36,311 nt of DNA from Lachnospiraceae bacterium UBA3866 (GCA_002392345.1 DGGU01000036.1:1-36311), one strand, 5' to 3'. Counted from the first letter of the stretch, positions 17,393 to 24,882 are shown. Numbers and translations: made by a program. Notes: a model not told the origin generated them from the sequence alone.

Positions 17393-18139
17393 ATGAAAAA
17401 ATTTGCAATTTATGGAAAAGGTGGCATCGGCAAATCGACTACAGTATCTAATCTTTCTGCAGCCATATCAAATCTGGGAAAGAAAGTTATGCAGATAGGT
17501 TGTGACCCTAAAGCTGATTCAACTATACTTATCACTCATGGAGAAAAGGTGAATACAACGTTAGATCTAATTAGAGAGAAGAAAGATGCATTTGAACTTT
17601 CTGATATGGTGAGACTTGGTTACAACGATATAATCTGCGCTGAGGCAGGCGGGCCTACGCCAGGACTTGGATGCGCTGGTAGAGGTATAATATGTGCTTT
17701 AGAAAAATTAGAGGAGAAAGGCGCATATAAGAAGTATAAACCCGATGTAGTATTTTATGATGTACTCGGAGACGTTGTCTGCGGTGGATTCTCTATGCCG
17801 ATGAGAAAGGGTTATGCTGATAAAGTTTTCGTTATAACATCTGGTGAAAATATGTCGATATATGCAGCAGCAAATATCTGTATAGCGATGAGAAATTTTA
17901 AAGATAGAGGTTATGCATCATTAGGTGGTATCATACTTAATAAGAAAAATGTCAAAGACGAAGAAAAGAAAGTAAAAGAACTTTGTAAGGAATTCAAAAC
18001 AAAAATCATAGGAGTGCTTCCTTATGACGAGATAGTTCATAAAGCGGAAGATATGCAGATGACTGTTGTTGAAGCATTTCCAGATAGTAGTATGGCTAAG
18101 TCTTATATAAAGCTAGCTAAAGAGGTGTTAAATGCTTAG
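17393..18139 (+). CDS. NifH-like ATP-dependent reductase (nitrogenase-like Fe protein)
   Basis: A 248-residue P-loop ATPase of the NifH/BchL/CfbC family. Visible features: GKGGIGKST at 8-16, the switch region GCDPKADST, Cys94 (GLGCAGRG) and Cys130 (GDVVCGGFSMPMR), which in dimers hold one bridging [4Fe-4S] cluster, and Arg97, equal to the ADP-ribosylated Arg of NifH. Shorter than true NifH (about 275-295), as usual for group IV homologues. It would pass electrons with ATP hydrolysis to the NifD/K-like pair encoded next; its end overlaps the NifD-like start by 8 bases. No nifB, nifE or nifN lies in the window. Ribosome site AAGGAG at 17382-17387. Function as an electron donor is well supported; the final substrate is unknown. 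Confidence 0.92.
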   Translation: MKKFAIYGKGGIGKSTTVSNLSAAISNLGKKVMQIGCDPKADSTILITHGEKVNTTLDLIREKKDAFELSDMVRLGYNDIICAEAGGPTPGLGCAGRGIICALEKLEEKGAYKKYKPDVVFYDVLGDVVCGGFSMPMRKGYADKVFVITSGENMSIYAAANICIAMRNFKDRGYASLGGIILNKKNVKDEEKKVKELCKEFKTKIIGVLPYDEIVHKAEDMQMTVVEAFPDSSMAKSYIKLAKEVLNA

Positions 18140-19409
18140 ACATGTACTTGACGAAAAAGAGACATCAGGACTTGAGTATAGTTGTCCTGCAAGAGGAACT
18201 TGGAACATAGTTCATACAGGTTTCCTAATTCCAGAATCGCATCAAGTGTTTGTATGCGCATCTAATTGCTTGAGAGGAGTAGTCTTAACTGCAGCTGAGA
18301 TGGGCGAGATGGGAAGATTTTCGACTGTAACGATTAGAGAAAATGATGTCCTTGATGGAGATATGGAAGGACTTCTTATTGAAGGAGTTACTCATATTTT
18401 GCAAAAATTAAAAAGGAAACCAAGGGCAGTGCTTGTGTACACGAGTTGCATACATCATTTCATGGCTCTTGATATGAATCTATGTTATGGCGCTTTAAGA
18501 AAAAGATTCCCCGAGATACTTTTTACAGATTGTTATATGAATCCTATAATGAGAAAAAGTGGTATGACACCTGACGAGATAATGAGAAGACAACTGTATT
18601 CACTTATAGATAGATGCGATAAAAAGGATAACGGTATCAACATCTGTGGCAATAATATTAAAACTGATGATACAAGTGACCTTATAAGACTTATAAAACT
18701 AAGTAAGTATAAACTTCGTGATATAACTTTATGCAAGACCTTTGACGAATATCTTGACATGGGGAAAAGTAAAATCAATGTCTCATATCTACCTGTTGCG
18801 AAAAAGGGTATGGATGAGATATGTGATAGGCTTAATCAAAAGAATGTGCACATACCTATAAGTTATGACCCAAGCACTATAAAGGAACATCTAAAAACTT
18901 TAGCAGGATTTATCGACGTGGATATAGATAAGTTTGACTTTAAAGAAGAGGCAGCGTTTAAGAAATTAAAGGAAGCAAAGAAAATTATAGGAGACACAGC
19001 TATAGCAATTGATTACACATTTACCCCTACGATATTTAGCTTAGCAAAACTTCTTCTTGATAATGGCTTCAATGTTAAAAAAATATATACTGATTCTATC
19101 ACTGAGAAAGAGACATATGAAGATTTAAAAAATAAATATAGTGATAGAGAGTTGCTTGTCTATCCGACTGTAAATGTAGTTATGAGAACCAGTGATAGAA
19201 GACAAAGTGAAAAGTATCTTGCACTTGGGCAAAAGGCGGCATACTTTACTGATACGAAGTTCTTTGTGAATGAAGTTGAGTGTGGTGGTCACTATGGTTT
19301 CGATGGTATAAAGAGACTTGCTGAAAATATGATAGAGGCATATAGACATGAAAAAGATATGGATGATCTTATTCAAAAGAAGGGATTGGGGTGTAACTCA
19401 TTGTTATGA
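18132..19409 (+). CDS. NifD-like subunit of a nitrogenase-like reductase
   Basis: A 425-residue nitrogenase component 1 homologue. The N-terminal cluster cysteines are present: Cys18 (YSCPARG, as NifD Cys62), Cys42 and Cys46 (CASNCLRG; one equals Cys88) and Cys106 (TSCIHHF, as Cys154). At the site of the FeMo-cofactor ligand Cys275, the aligned segment (NVSYLPVAKKGMDEIC) has no Cys at the expected place. Near the C-terminus ECGGHYGFDG (Cys384, His387) lies where NifD has its second cofactor ligand, His442, in YHGFDG. It lacks the long N-terminal part of NifD. The gene overlaps both neighbours (8 bases with NifH-like, 4 with NifK-like). These traits place it with reductases such as BchN, CfbD and other group IV-VI proteins, not nitrogenase. 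The motif alignments were made by eye. Confidence 0.88.
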   Translation: MLRHVLDEKETSGLEYSCPARGTWNIVHTGFLIPESHQVFVCASNCLRGVVLTAAEMGEMGRFSTVTIRENDVLDGDMEGLLIEGVTHILQKLKRKPRAVLVYTSCIHHFMALDMNLCYGALRKRFPEILFTDCYMNPIMRKSGMTPDEIMRRQLYSLIDRCDKKDNGINICGNNIKTDDTSDLIRLIKLSKYKLRDITLCKTFDEYLDMGKSKINVSYLPVAKKGMDEICDRLNQKNVHIPISYDPSTIKEHLKTLAGFIDVDIDKFDFKEEAAFKKLKEAKKIIGDTAIAIDYTFTPTIFSLAKLLLDNGFNVKKIYTDSITEKETYEDLKNKYSDRELLVYPTVNVVMRTSDRRQSEKYLALGQKAAYFTDTKFFVNEVECGGHYGFDGIKRLAENMIEAYRHEKDMDDLIQKKGLGCNSLL

Positions 19410-20626
19410 GACAGATTCAGACATTTACAAGTACATATACAGCCGATGTATCCGGAGTGCCAAGTGCATTATATGAACTTGGTGGTATGGTTATAATGCA
19501 TGATGCGTCAGGCTGCAATTCTACATATAATACTCACGATGAACCAAGATGGTATGGAAGCAAAAGCATGGTATACATCACTGGACTTTCAGAGATGGAA
19601 GCCATCATGGGTGATGACGAAAAACTTGTCCGCGATATAGTGATCGCAGCAAAGGAACTTAAACCAAGATTTATAGCTATAGCAGGGACACCTATACCTA
19701 TGATTACAGGATGTGACATAGAGGCCAATGCTCGAGTTATAGAAAAAGAGACTGGCATACCTACCTTTGGCATTAATACTAACGGTATGCACTCGTATGT
19801 AGAAGGAGCTGGCGAGGCACTTTTACATTATGCGAAAGCATTTGTGAAAAAGAATGTCAAGAAACAAAAGAAGGCGGTTAATATCTTAGGCGCGACGCCT
19901 TTAGATTTTTCTATCAATGGCCAGATAGAAAGTATAGAAAGGTTTTTGACAGATGCTGGCTTTGATGTAATTTCCAATTTTGCCTTATCATGTGATGTGG
20001 ATAAGATGAGTGATGCAGGCAAGGCAACAGTTAATCTTGTAGTGTCATCAGTCGGCATAAAAGTAGCAGAGTATTTTAAAAAAGAATTTGGCACACCTTA
20101 TGTTATCGGAGTACCATATGGTGATAGATTAAAAAAAGAAATTATTAAGTGCTTAAAACAAGTGAATGATCCAACTCGTAGGGGGAAAACAGTCCAGTGG
20201 ACTGTTTTCCACTGCGAGCCCGACGTGATCTATGCCACCGACTTAAAAAAAGCCTATAAAGATAAGGGTATCTACATCATTGGCGAAAGCGTTACATCAA
20301 AGTCTCTCGCCAAAGCAATATATTATAAATATGGTTTTACGCCAGCTGTTATATCAGGTGTAGAACTTGGTAATACTTATCATGGTGATATAGTGAAAGA
20401 CTTATCTATAAGAGAAAGTGTTGCACTCGAATCTCAAGATTTGTTTTTAGAAGATGAGGATGAGATAGCTGATGCGATAAAGGACGCGAGAATAGTCATA
20501 GCTGATCCACTTTATAAGCCTATCATATCAGAGAAAACTATATTCGTAGAGCACCCATATGAAGGTTTTTCAGGTAGGCTATTTAGAAAGAATATAATAA
20601 ACTTAATAAATTATAAAAACATTTAA
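19406..20626 (+). CDS. NifK-like subunit of a nitrogenase-like reductase
   Basis: A 406-residue component 1 homologue that overlaps the NifD-like gene by four bases. Of the three NifK P-cluster cysteines only the middle one is clear: Cys37 in HDASGCNSTYNTHDEP (NifK Cys95 in HGSQGC). The Cys70 position is not Cys, and the Cys153 segment reads GTPIPMITGCD, with Pro where NifK has Cys and a new Cys103 seven residues later. Together with three NifD-like cysteines this suits one bridging [4Fe-4S] cluster rather than an 8Fe P-cluster (inference). Residues ~257-273 (TRRGKTVQWTVFHCEPD) are encoded by a palindromic repeat lying in frame (20175-20222). This stretch looks like a loop insertion between two conserved parts. 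The substrate is unknown. Confidence 0.87.
   Translation: MRQIQTFTSTYTADVSGVPSALYELGGMVIMHDASGCNSTYNTHDEPRWYGSKSMVYITGLSEMEAIMGDDEKLVRDIVIAAKELKPRFIAIAGTPIPMITGCDIEANARVIEKETGIPTFGINTNGMHSYVEGAGEALLHYAKAFVKKNVKKQKKAVNILGATPLDFSINGQIESIERFLTDAGFDVISNFALSCDVDKMSDAGKATVNLVVSSVGIKVAEYFKKEFGTPYVIGVPYGDRLKKEIIKCLKQVNDPTRRGKTVQWTVFHCEPDVIYATDLKKAYKDKGIYIIGESVTSKSLAKAIYYKYGFTPAVISGVELGNTYHGDIVKDLSIRESVALESQDLFLEDEDEIADAIKDARIVIADPLYKPIISEKTIFVEHPYEGFSGRLFRKNIINLINYKNI
20175..20222 (+). repeat. Palindromic element in frame inside the NifK-like gene
   Basis: CTCG/CGAG arms enclose a perfect 12-bp stem, GGAAAACAGTCC (20184-20195) with GGACTGTTTTCC (20199-20210) and an AGT loop. From CGTAGGGGGA to GCGAGCCCG it is 46 nt long, the same as the intergenic copy at 20648-20693, with six differences, four of which form two compensated base pairs. 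Confidence 0.8.
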
Positions 20627-20647
20627 TTGTAGGGCGGGTTTAAAAAA

Positions 20648-20693
20648 CGTAGGGGGAGGACAGTCCACTGGACTGTCCTCCACCGCGAGCCCG
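20648..20693 (+). repeat. Palindromic element, intergenic copy before the binding protein gene
   Basis: A 46-nt copy of the element found inside the NifK-like gene: CGTAGGGGGA, stem GGAGGACAGTCC/GGACTGTCCTCC with ACT loop, GCGAGCCCG. GCGGG at about 20634-20638 can pair with CCCGC at its end, enlarging the hairpin. It lies just before the ribosome site AGGAGG (20699-20704). Confidence 0.8.
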
Positions 20694-20709
20694 CTATTAG
20701 GAGGAAAAA

Positions 20710-21894
20710 ATGAAGAAGTTATTGTCAGTAATTTTAGTATTATCTATGTGCATTATCTTAATCTCCTGTGCCAACACTACACAAAATGTTGAGACAGTAG
20801 CAGAAGTAGCAGAAGCAACAGAAGAAACACAAACTGCAGAGATTGCAGAGACTCACATAGTCGTAGACCATGGCGGGAATGAAGTTGAAGTCCCTAACAA
20901 GATTGAGAGGATAGTTGTAACAGATATATTTCCTATCCCAGCAGTATTATCAGTATTCTTTAATAGCGCAGATAAGATAGTTGGTATAGCACCAACAAGT
21001 ATGAGTGCAGCTAAAAATAGTCTATTGTCAAAAATCTATCCTGAGATCTTAAATGCCAATGCTGATTTCATGAATGGTAATGTTATCAATGTTGAAGAGC
21101 TCATGAAACTAAATCCAGATGTAGTTTTTTATAGTGAAAACAATAATGAGCAGAAGGAAGTTCTTACCAAGGCTGGCTTCTGTGCTATCGGTATATCAGC
21201 AAATGGCTGGCACTATGATTGCATAGAGACACTTAACCATTGGCTACAAACTTTAACAGAGGTATTTAAATATTCTGATGATATAAGCATCCTAACTGAG
21301 AGAAGTGATAAGGCACAAAAAATGTCTAATGAAATCTATGATATGATTAAAGAAAGAGTGTCAAAACTATCGAAAGAAGAGAAAAAGAGAGTATTTTTCT
21401 TATTCCAATATAATGATAGCATTATGCTCACATCAGGAAAGAATTTCTTTGGAGAGTGGTGGGCAGAAGCAGTAGGCTGCATTAATGTGGCAGAAGAACT
21501 AGAAAAGGACAATTCTGTAGCAACTAACCTTGAACAAGTATATGCTTGGAATCCTGATATGATATTTATAACTAATTTTACGACTGCACTTCCTAATGAC
21601 CTCTATGAGAATACTATCGGCAATTATGATTGGAGCGAAGTGAAAGCAGTTAAAGATAGAGAAGTATATAAACTTCCACTAGGTATGTATAGAACTTACA
21701 CTCCTGGCATCGACACTCCGATAACTCTTCTCTGGTTTGCTAAAACTGCATACCCAGGTTTGTTTTCTGATGTTGATTTAGTTAAGGAGACAAGAGAGTA
21801 TTATAAAAATATATTTGATGTTGATTTAACTGATGATGAGATAAAAAGTATCTTTAATCCTGATGCAAATGCGGGTAGAACTTATTTTAATTAA
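20710..21894 (+). CDS. FecB/BtuF-type substrate-binding lipoprotein
   Basis: A 394-residue lipoprotein (LISC, lipid Cys20) with a Glu/Ala/Thr-rich linker and a TroA-like binding fold. The core begins HIVVDHGGNEVEVPNKIERIVV, split here by the typical turn, then shows NVEELMKLNPDVVFY and the C-terminal lobe with YAWNPDMIFI. This is the pattern of binding proteins for siderophores, haem or corrinoids that serve FecCD-type permeases. Its permease and ATPase are encoded at 15574-17354, with the NifHDK-like genes between them, so importer and reductase share one operon. Ligand unknown; an Fe or tetrapyrrole chelate is the family expectation. It is longer than BtuF, close to FepB-like proteins. An unusual set of hairpins follows the stop. 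Confidence 0.88.
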   Translation: MKKLLSVILVLSMCIILISCANTTQNVETVAEVAEATEETQTAEIAETHIVVDHGGNEVEVPNKIERIVVTDIFPIPAVLSVFFNSADKIVGIAPTSMSAAKNSLLSKIYPEILNANADFMNGNVINVEELMKLNPDVVFYSENNNEQKEVLTKAGFCAIGISANGWHYDCIETLNHWLQTLTEVFKYSDDISILTERSDKAQKMSNEIYDMIKERVSKLSKEEKKRVFFLFQYNDSIMLTSGKNFFGEWWAEAVGCINVAEELEKDNSVATNLEQVYAWNPDMIFITNFTTALPNDLYENTIGNYDWSEVKAVKDREVYKLPLGMYRTYTPGIDTPITLLWFAKTAYPGLFSDVDLVKETREYYKNIFDVDLTDDEIKSIFNPDANAGRTYFN

Positions 21895-21895
21895 G

Positions 21896-21960
21896 AGAAC
21901 CTCTAAAAAGGATATTTTAGAAAAGCTTGCTTTTCTAAAATGCGACGAATTAGAGGTTCT
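21896..21960 (+). repeat. Nested hairpin 1 (AAAGGA/GACGA internal loop)
   Basis: Outer stem AGAACCTCTAA (21896-21906) with TTAGAGGTTCT (21950-21960). Inner stem ATTTTAGAAAAGC (21914-21926) with GCTTTTCTAAAAT (21929-21941). Between them lie AAAGGAT on the 5' side and GCGACGAA on the 3' side. It starts one base after the binding protein's stop. The same design recurs at 22278-22336. Confidence 0.7.
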
Positions 21961-21964
21961 AACT

Positions 21965-22002
21965 GGGAACACACTCGAAAAACGAAGTTTTTCGAGGTTC
22001 CC
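21965..22002 (+). repeat. Hairpin 2 before the TM1266-type gene
   Basis: GGGAAC with GTTCCC outside, CTCGAAAAAC with GTTTTTCGAG inside, loop GAA, and an ACA bulge on the 5' side only. It ends three bases before AAGGAG (22005-22010), the ribosome site for the gene at 22015, so folding could affect translation. Confidence 0.6.
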
Positions 22003-22014
22003 TTAAGGAGAAGT

Positions 22015-22272
22015 ATGAATAGAATAGCAACCATAAGTATTATAGTAGAAAATATAGAGACAGAAAATATAAAGCAGATAAATGACATACTTCATGAGTA
22101 TAAGGATTTAATCATTGGAAGGATGGGTCTTCCAGATAAAATACATGGAGTAAATATTATTAATGTGGCACTTTTTGCCGATGAGAATAGCATCAATGCT
22201 CTTACAGGAAAGCTCGGTAAGATAGATGGTATAAGTGCAAAGACTCTTTACTCTAAAAAATCATACGATTAA
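22015..22272 (+). CDS. TM1266-family iron-only hydrogenase system regulator
   Basis: An 85-residue ACT-like protein that matches the TM1266 family (putative iron-only hydrogenase system regulator): NRIATISIIVEN at the start, then INDILHEYKDLIIGRMGLP, GVNIINVALFADENSINALTGKLGKIDGI in two pieces. The ATG at 22015 follows AAGGAG by four bases and gives the usual family length; the longer frame from 21940 reads through hairpin DNA and is rejected. Members lie beside hydrogenase maturase genes hydE, hydF and hydG in many Firmicutes and Thermotogae. The family has no proven biochemical role. Here hydF follows about 180 bases downstream, after another nested hairpin. Confidence 0.85.
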   Translation: MNRIATISIIVENIETENIKQINDILHEYKDLIIGRMGLPDKIHGVNIINVALFADENSINALTGKLGKIDGISAKTLYSKKSYD

Positions 22273-22277
22273 TAGTA

Positions 22278-22336
22278 GGGAGCCTTAAAGGAATAGCTAA
22301 AAAGCTTGCTTTTCAAGCTATGACGACAAGGCTCCC
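22278..22336 (+). repeat. Nested hairpin 3 (AAAGGA/GACGA internal loop)
   Basis: Outer stem GGGAGCCTT (22278-22286) with AAGGCTCCC (22328-22336), inner stem ATAGCT-a-AAAAGC with GCTTTT-ca-AGCTAT, 5' loop strand AAAGGA, 3' strand GACGAC. Same design as hairpin 1 with different stem sequences. An AT-only stem (22356-22379) follows it. Confidence 0.7.
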
Positions 22337-22448
22337 TAGGGGATGAAAAGATAGTTACTATATTTTTTTATATATAGTACCCTCTAAAGATGTTGTATAG
22401 TAACGTGATATAATTCCCGTAATTTTAAGATACAACGAGGTGTGTGAT

Positions 22449-23666
22449 ATGGGAACTTTAAATGAGACTGCAAATGCAGATAGGTTACACATAGGTTTCT
22501 TTGGATGTAGAAATGCAGGAAAATCAAGTCTAGTTAATGCTATTACAAACCAAGAACTTGCTGTGGTTTCAGATGTAAAGGGAACTACAACTGACCCAGT
22601 TAAGAAAGCAATGGAACTTTTGCCACTAGGACCAGTTGTGATAATTGATACTCCTGGTTTTGATGATGATGATAGATTACTTGGGATAAAAAGAGTTGAA
22701 CGAACAAAAAAGATTTTAAATAAATCAGACATAGCCATACTTGTCGTGTCATCTGTTGATGGACTAAATAGTTATGATGAAGAACTCTTGTCAATTTTTA
22801 AGAATAAAAACATACCATATCTTATAGTATTTAATAAAGTTGATTTAATTGATGATAGTACTAAGAGCGAGATTACAAAAAATCTAGATGGTGATATTAA
22901 GAACAAGGTTTTATTTGTAAGCGCTACAACTAAAGTCGGCATAGAAGAACTAAAAAAAGAGATAGGAAAATTAAAGCCAGATGATGCAGATAAATCGCTC
23001 ACCAGAGATTTTATTAAGAAGAATGATTTTGTGATACTGGTCACTCCTATCGACGAATCAGCACCTAAAGGAAGGATGATCTTGCCACAAGTAAAGACTA
23101 TAAGAGATATACTCAATCAAGATGCATACTGCATAGTAACTAAAGAAACTGAGTTAAAAAATGTACTTGAGACAGTAGGTCGAAAACCTGATTTTGTAAT
23201 CACTGATAGTCAAGTTTTTAAATATGTAGATAGCATAGTTCCAAAGGATATACCACTCACTTCATTTTCAATTTTACTTGCAAGATATAAAGGCTTTCTA
23301 AGTACAGCGGTAAAAGGAGTTGAGGGTATCAAGGCACTAAAAGAAGGCGACACAGTTCTTATAGCAGAAGGTTGCACTCATCATAGACAGTGCTATGACA
23401 TAGGCACATATAAGATTCCAAAATGGCTTAGAGAATACACGGGAGCGAATATAAGTATTGAGACATCATCGGGCAATGAGTTTCCAGAAGATCTTTCTAA
23501 GTATAAGATGGTCATTCACTGTGGCGGTTGCATGACGCAAGACCGGGAGATGCTTTACCGCATGAAGTGTGCCATCGATGCAAAGGTTCCTTTTACCAAT
23601 TATGGCATATTTATAGCATTTGTGAACGGCATCTTAGATAGAAGCATAGAAAAAATCCCTCTATAG
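22449..23666 (+). CDS. hydF: [FeFe]-hydrogenase maturation GTPase HydF
   Basis: A 405-residue protein. ATG 22449 is eight bases after CGAGG; the in-frame GTG at 22440 is too close and is not used. Order: GTPase domain with P-loop GCRNAGKS (19-26), DTPGFDD and NKVD; a dimerisation middle region; a C-terminal Fe-S domain with CTHH (Cys309, His311) and HCGGC (Cys358, Cys361), the conserved CxH...HCxxC cluster site. HydF is the scaffold on which the 2Fe subcluster of the H-cluster is assembled before transfer to HydA. The radical SAM partners HydE and HydG and any hydrogenase are absent from this window. It lies in the same direction as the nitrogenase-like operon. A possible TATAAT at 22409-22414 has no good -35. 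Confidence 0.95.
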   Translation: MGTLNETANADRLHIGFFGCRNAGKSSLVNAITNQELAVVSDVKGTTTDPVKKAMELLPLGPVVIIDTPGFDDDDRLLGIKRVERTKKILNKSDIAILVVSSVDGLNSYDEELLSIFKNKNIPYLIVFNKVDLIDDSTKSEITKNLDGDIKNKVLFVSATTKVGIEELKKEIGKLKPDDADKSLTRDFIKKNDFVILVTPIDESAPKGRMILPQVKTIRDILNQDAYCIVTKETELKNVLETVGRKPDFVITDSQVFKYVDSIVPKDIPLTSFSILLARYKGFLSTAVKGVEGIKALKEGDTVLIAEGCTHHRQCYDIGTYKIPKWLREYTGANISIETSSGNEFPEDLSKYKMVIHCGGCMTQDREMLYRMKCAIDAKVPFTNYGIFIAFVNGILDRSIEKIPL

Positions 23667-23671
23667 AAGTC

Positions 23672-23696
23672 GTATGGGCGAGTTATACGAGCCCGA
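23672..23696 (+). repeat. Palindromic repeat copy, right of hydF (direct orientation)
   Basis: GTATGGGCGAGTTATACGAG then CCCGA, the reverse complement (one C shorter) of 15488-15513. It starts six bases after the hydF stop. Confidence 0.7.
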
Positions 23697-23704
23697 GAAA
23701 TCTA

Positions 23705-23732
23705 TTGATTTTTGAGCAAAATATATTATAAT
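23705..23732 (+). promoter_or_regulatory. Likely promoter of the PotD-like gene
   Basis: TTGATT at 23705-23710 and TATAAT at 23727-23732, 16 bases apart. A short GTCCCT/AGGGG dyad lies between it and the gene. Confidence 0.5.
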
Positions 23733-23789
23733 TATATGGCGTCCCTAAAAAAGGGGTAGTATAATTATTTTGTACGAGGGGGTTTTGTG

Positions 23790-24866
23790 ATGAAAAAAAT
23801 ATCAAAAGTTTTTTTAAGTTTCATTTTGGTACTTCTTTTTGCATTGAACCTTATTTCATGTGGCGGGAGTGCATCAACTACTAAGAATGGTGATGTGTAT
23901 ATATTAAATTTTGGTGATTATATGTCAGAAGAGGCATTAGAGATTTTTGAAAAAGAGACTGGCATTACAGTTCATCAAGATGTATTTGAAGCTAATGAAG
24001 AAGTTATACCAGTTATTGAAAGCGGTGCAAAATATGATGTCATCTGCATATCAGATTATTGTATAGAGAGAATGCTTTCTAAAGATTTATTGCTTACTCT
24101 TGATAAGAGTAAGCTTCCTAATCTATCTAACATTAACAAAGAAAAATATGAGATGTTATCTGTGTGCGATCCTAATAATGCTCACGCAGTTCCTTACTTC
24201 TGTGGCTCTATGGGTATATTCTTTAATAAAAATAAACTTGATGAGATGGGAGTCGCCTATCCAAAATCTTGGAATGATTTATTTAACCCTGCACTTAAGG
24301 GCGAGCTTCTCATGCAGTCATCTATAAGAGATCTATATACTGTTGCACTTCGTAAAAATGGATTTTCAGTTAATTCAACAAGTGAAGAAGAGATTAATAT
24401 CTGCACAGAAGATTTCATAGCTCAGAAGCCTTATGTGCAAGGTTACTTCACTGATCAAATTAAAGAGAAGATGCTATCTGGTGAAGCTGCTATAGCTCCT
24501 ATTACAAGTGGAGATGTGCAATATGTGTATCTTGAAGGCGGCGAAGCTGATTATTGCTTTGTTGTACCTGAGGAAGGCACACAATTTTTCATAGATGCAT
24601 GGTGCATACTTAAGAATGCAGAGAATGTAGACAATGCATATAAGTTTATAGACTATATGTGTAGAGAAGATGTGGCAAAATTAAATGCAGAGTATGTAGG
24701 ATATGAGTCAGTCAACGATAAGACTCCTGATGAAGACTTTTTATATATGAGACAGATAGAAGGCGCTTACATCGATTATAGCAATGGCAACAACGAATTA
24801 GAGAGAGATGTCGGCGATGCCATCCGCTTTTATAGCGATGGCTACAATCGCATTAAAGCATCATAA
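23790..24866 (+). CDS. PotD-like spermidine/putrescine-binding lipoprotein (orphan)
   Basis: A 358-residue lipoprotein (NLISC, lipid Cys24) of the polyamine-binding PotD/PotF family: YILNFGDYMSEEALEIFEKE at the mature start, then ESGAKYDVICISDYC, VPYFCGSMGIFFNKNKLDEM in parts, WNDLFNP and the C-terminal FIDAWCILKNAENVDNAYKFI region. ATG 23790 follows GAGGGGG by seven bases; the GTG one codon earlier is less likely. The genes for permeases PotB/C and ATPase PotA are not adjacent, so it is an orphan here and must use a transporter encoded elsewhere or act as a sensor. A terminator-like hairpin follows. Confidence 0.87.
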   Translation: MKKISKVFLSFILVLLFALNLISCGGSASTTKNGDVYILNFGDYMSEEALEIFEKETGITVHQDVFEANEEVIPVIESGAKYDVICISDYCIERMLSKDLLLTLDKSKLPNLSNINKEKYEMLSVCDPNNAHAVPYFCGSMGIFFNKNKLDEMGVAYPKSWNDLFNPALKGELLMQSSIRDLYTVALRKNGFSVNSTSEEEINICTEDFIAQKPYVQGYFTDQIKEKMLSGEAAIAPITSGDVQYVYLEGGEADYCFVVPEEGTQFFIDAWCILKNAENVDNAYKFIDYMCREDVAKLNAEYVGYESVNDKTPDEDFLYMRQIEGAYIDYSNGNNELERDVGDAIRFYSDGYNRIKAS

Positions 24867-24882
24867 TTAAAGTATGCATTCT

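Noticed and set aside
17393..20626. True nitrogenase (nifHDK)
   Set aside because: Proteins are short, the cofactor cysteine is absent, two of three NifK P-cluster cysteines are missing and there is no nifB, nifE or nifN.
21940..22014. N-terminal extension of the TM1266-type protein
   Set aside because: It would translate the hairpin DNA; the ribosome site and family length point to ATG 22015.
22392..22436. Operator GTTGTAT/ATACAAC around a possible hydF -10
   Set aside because: Only seven bases per arm, no -35, and no way to link it to a regulator; too weak to call.
15488..23696. Terminal inverted repeats of a transposon
   Set aside because: No transposase or target duplication is seen, and related repeats occur outside the block.
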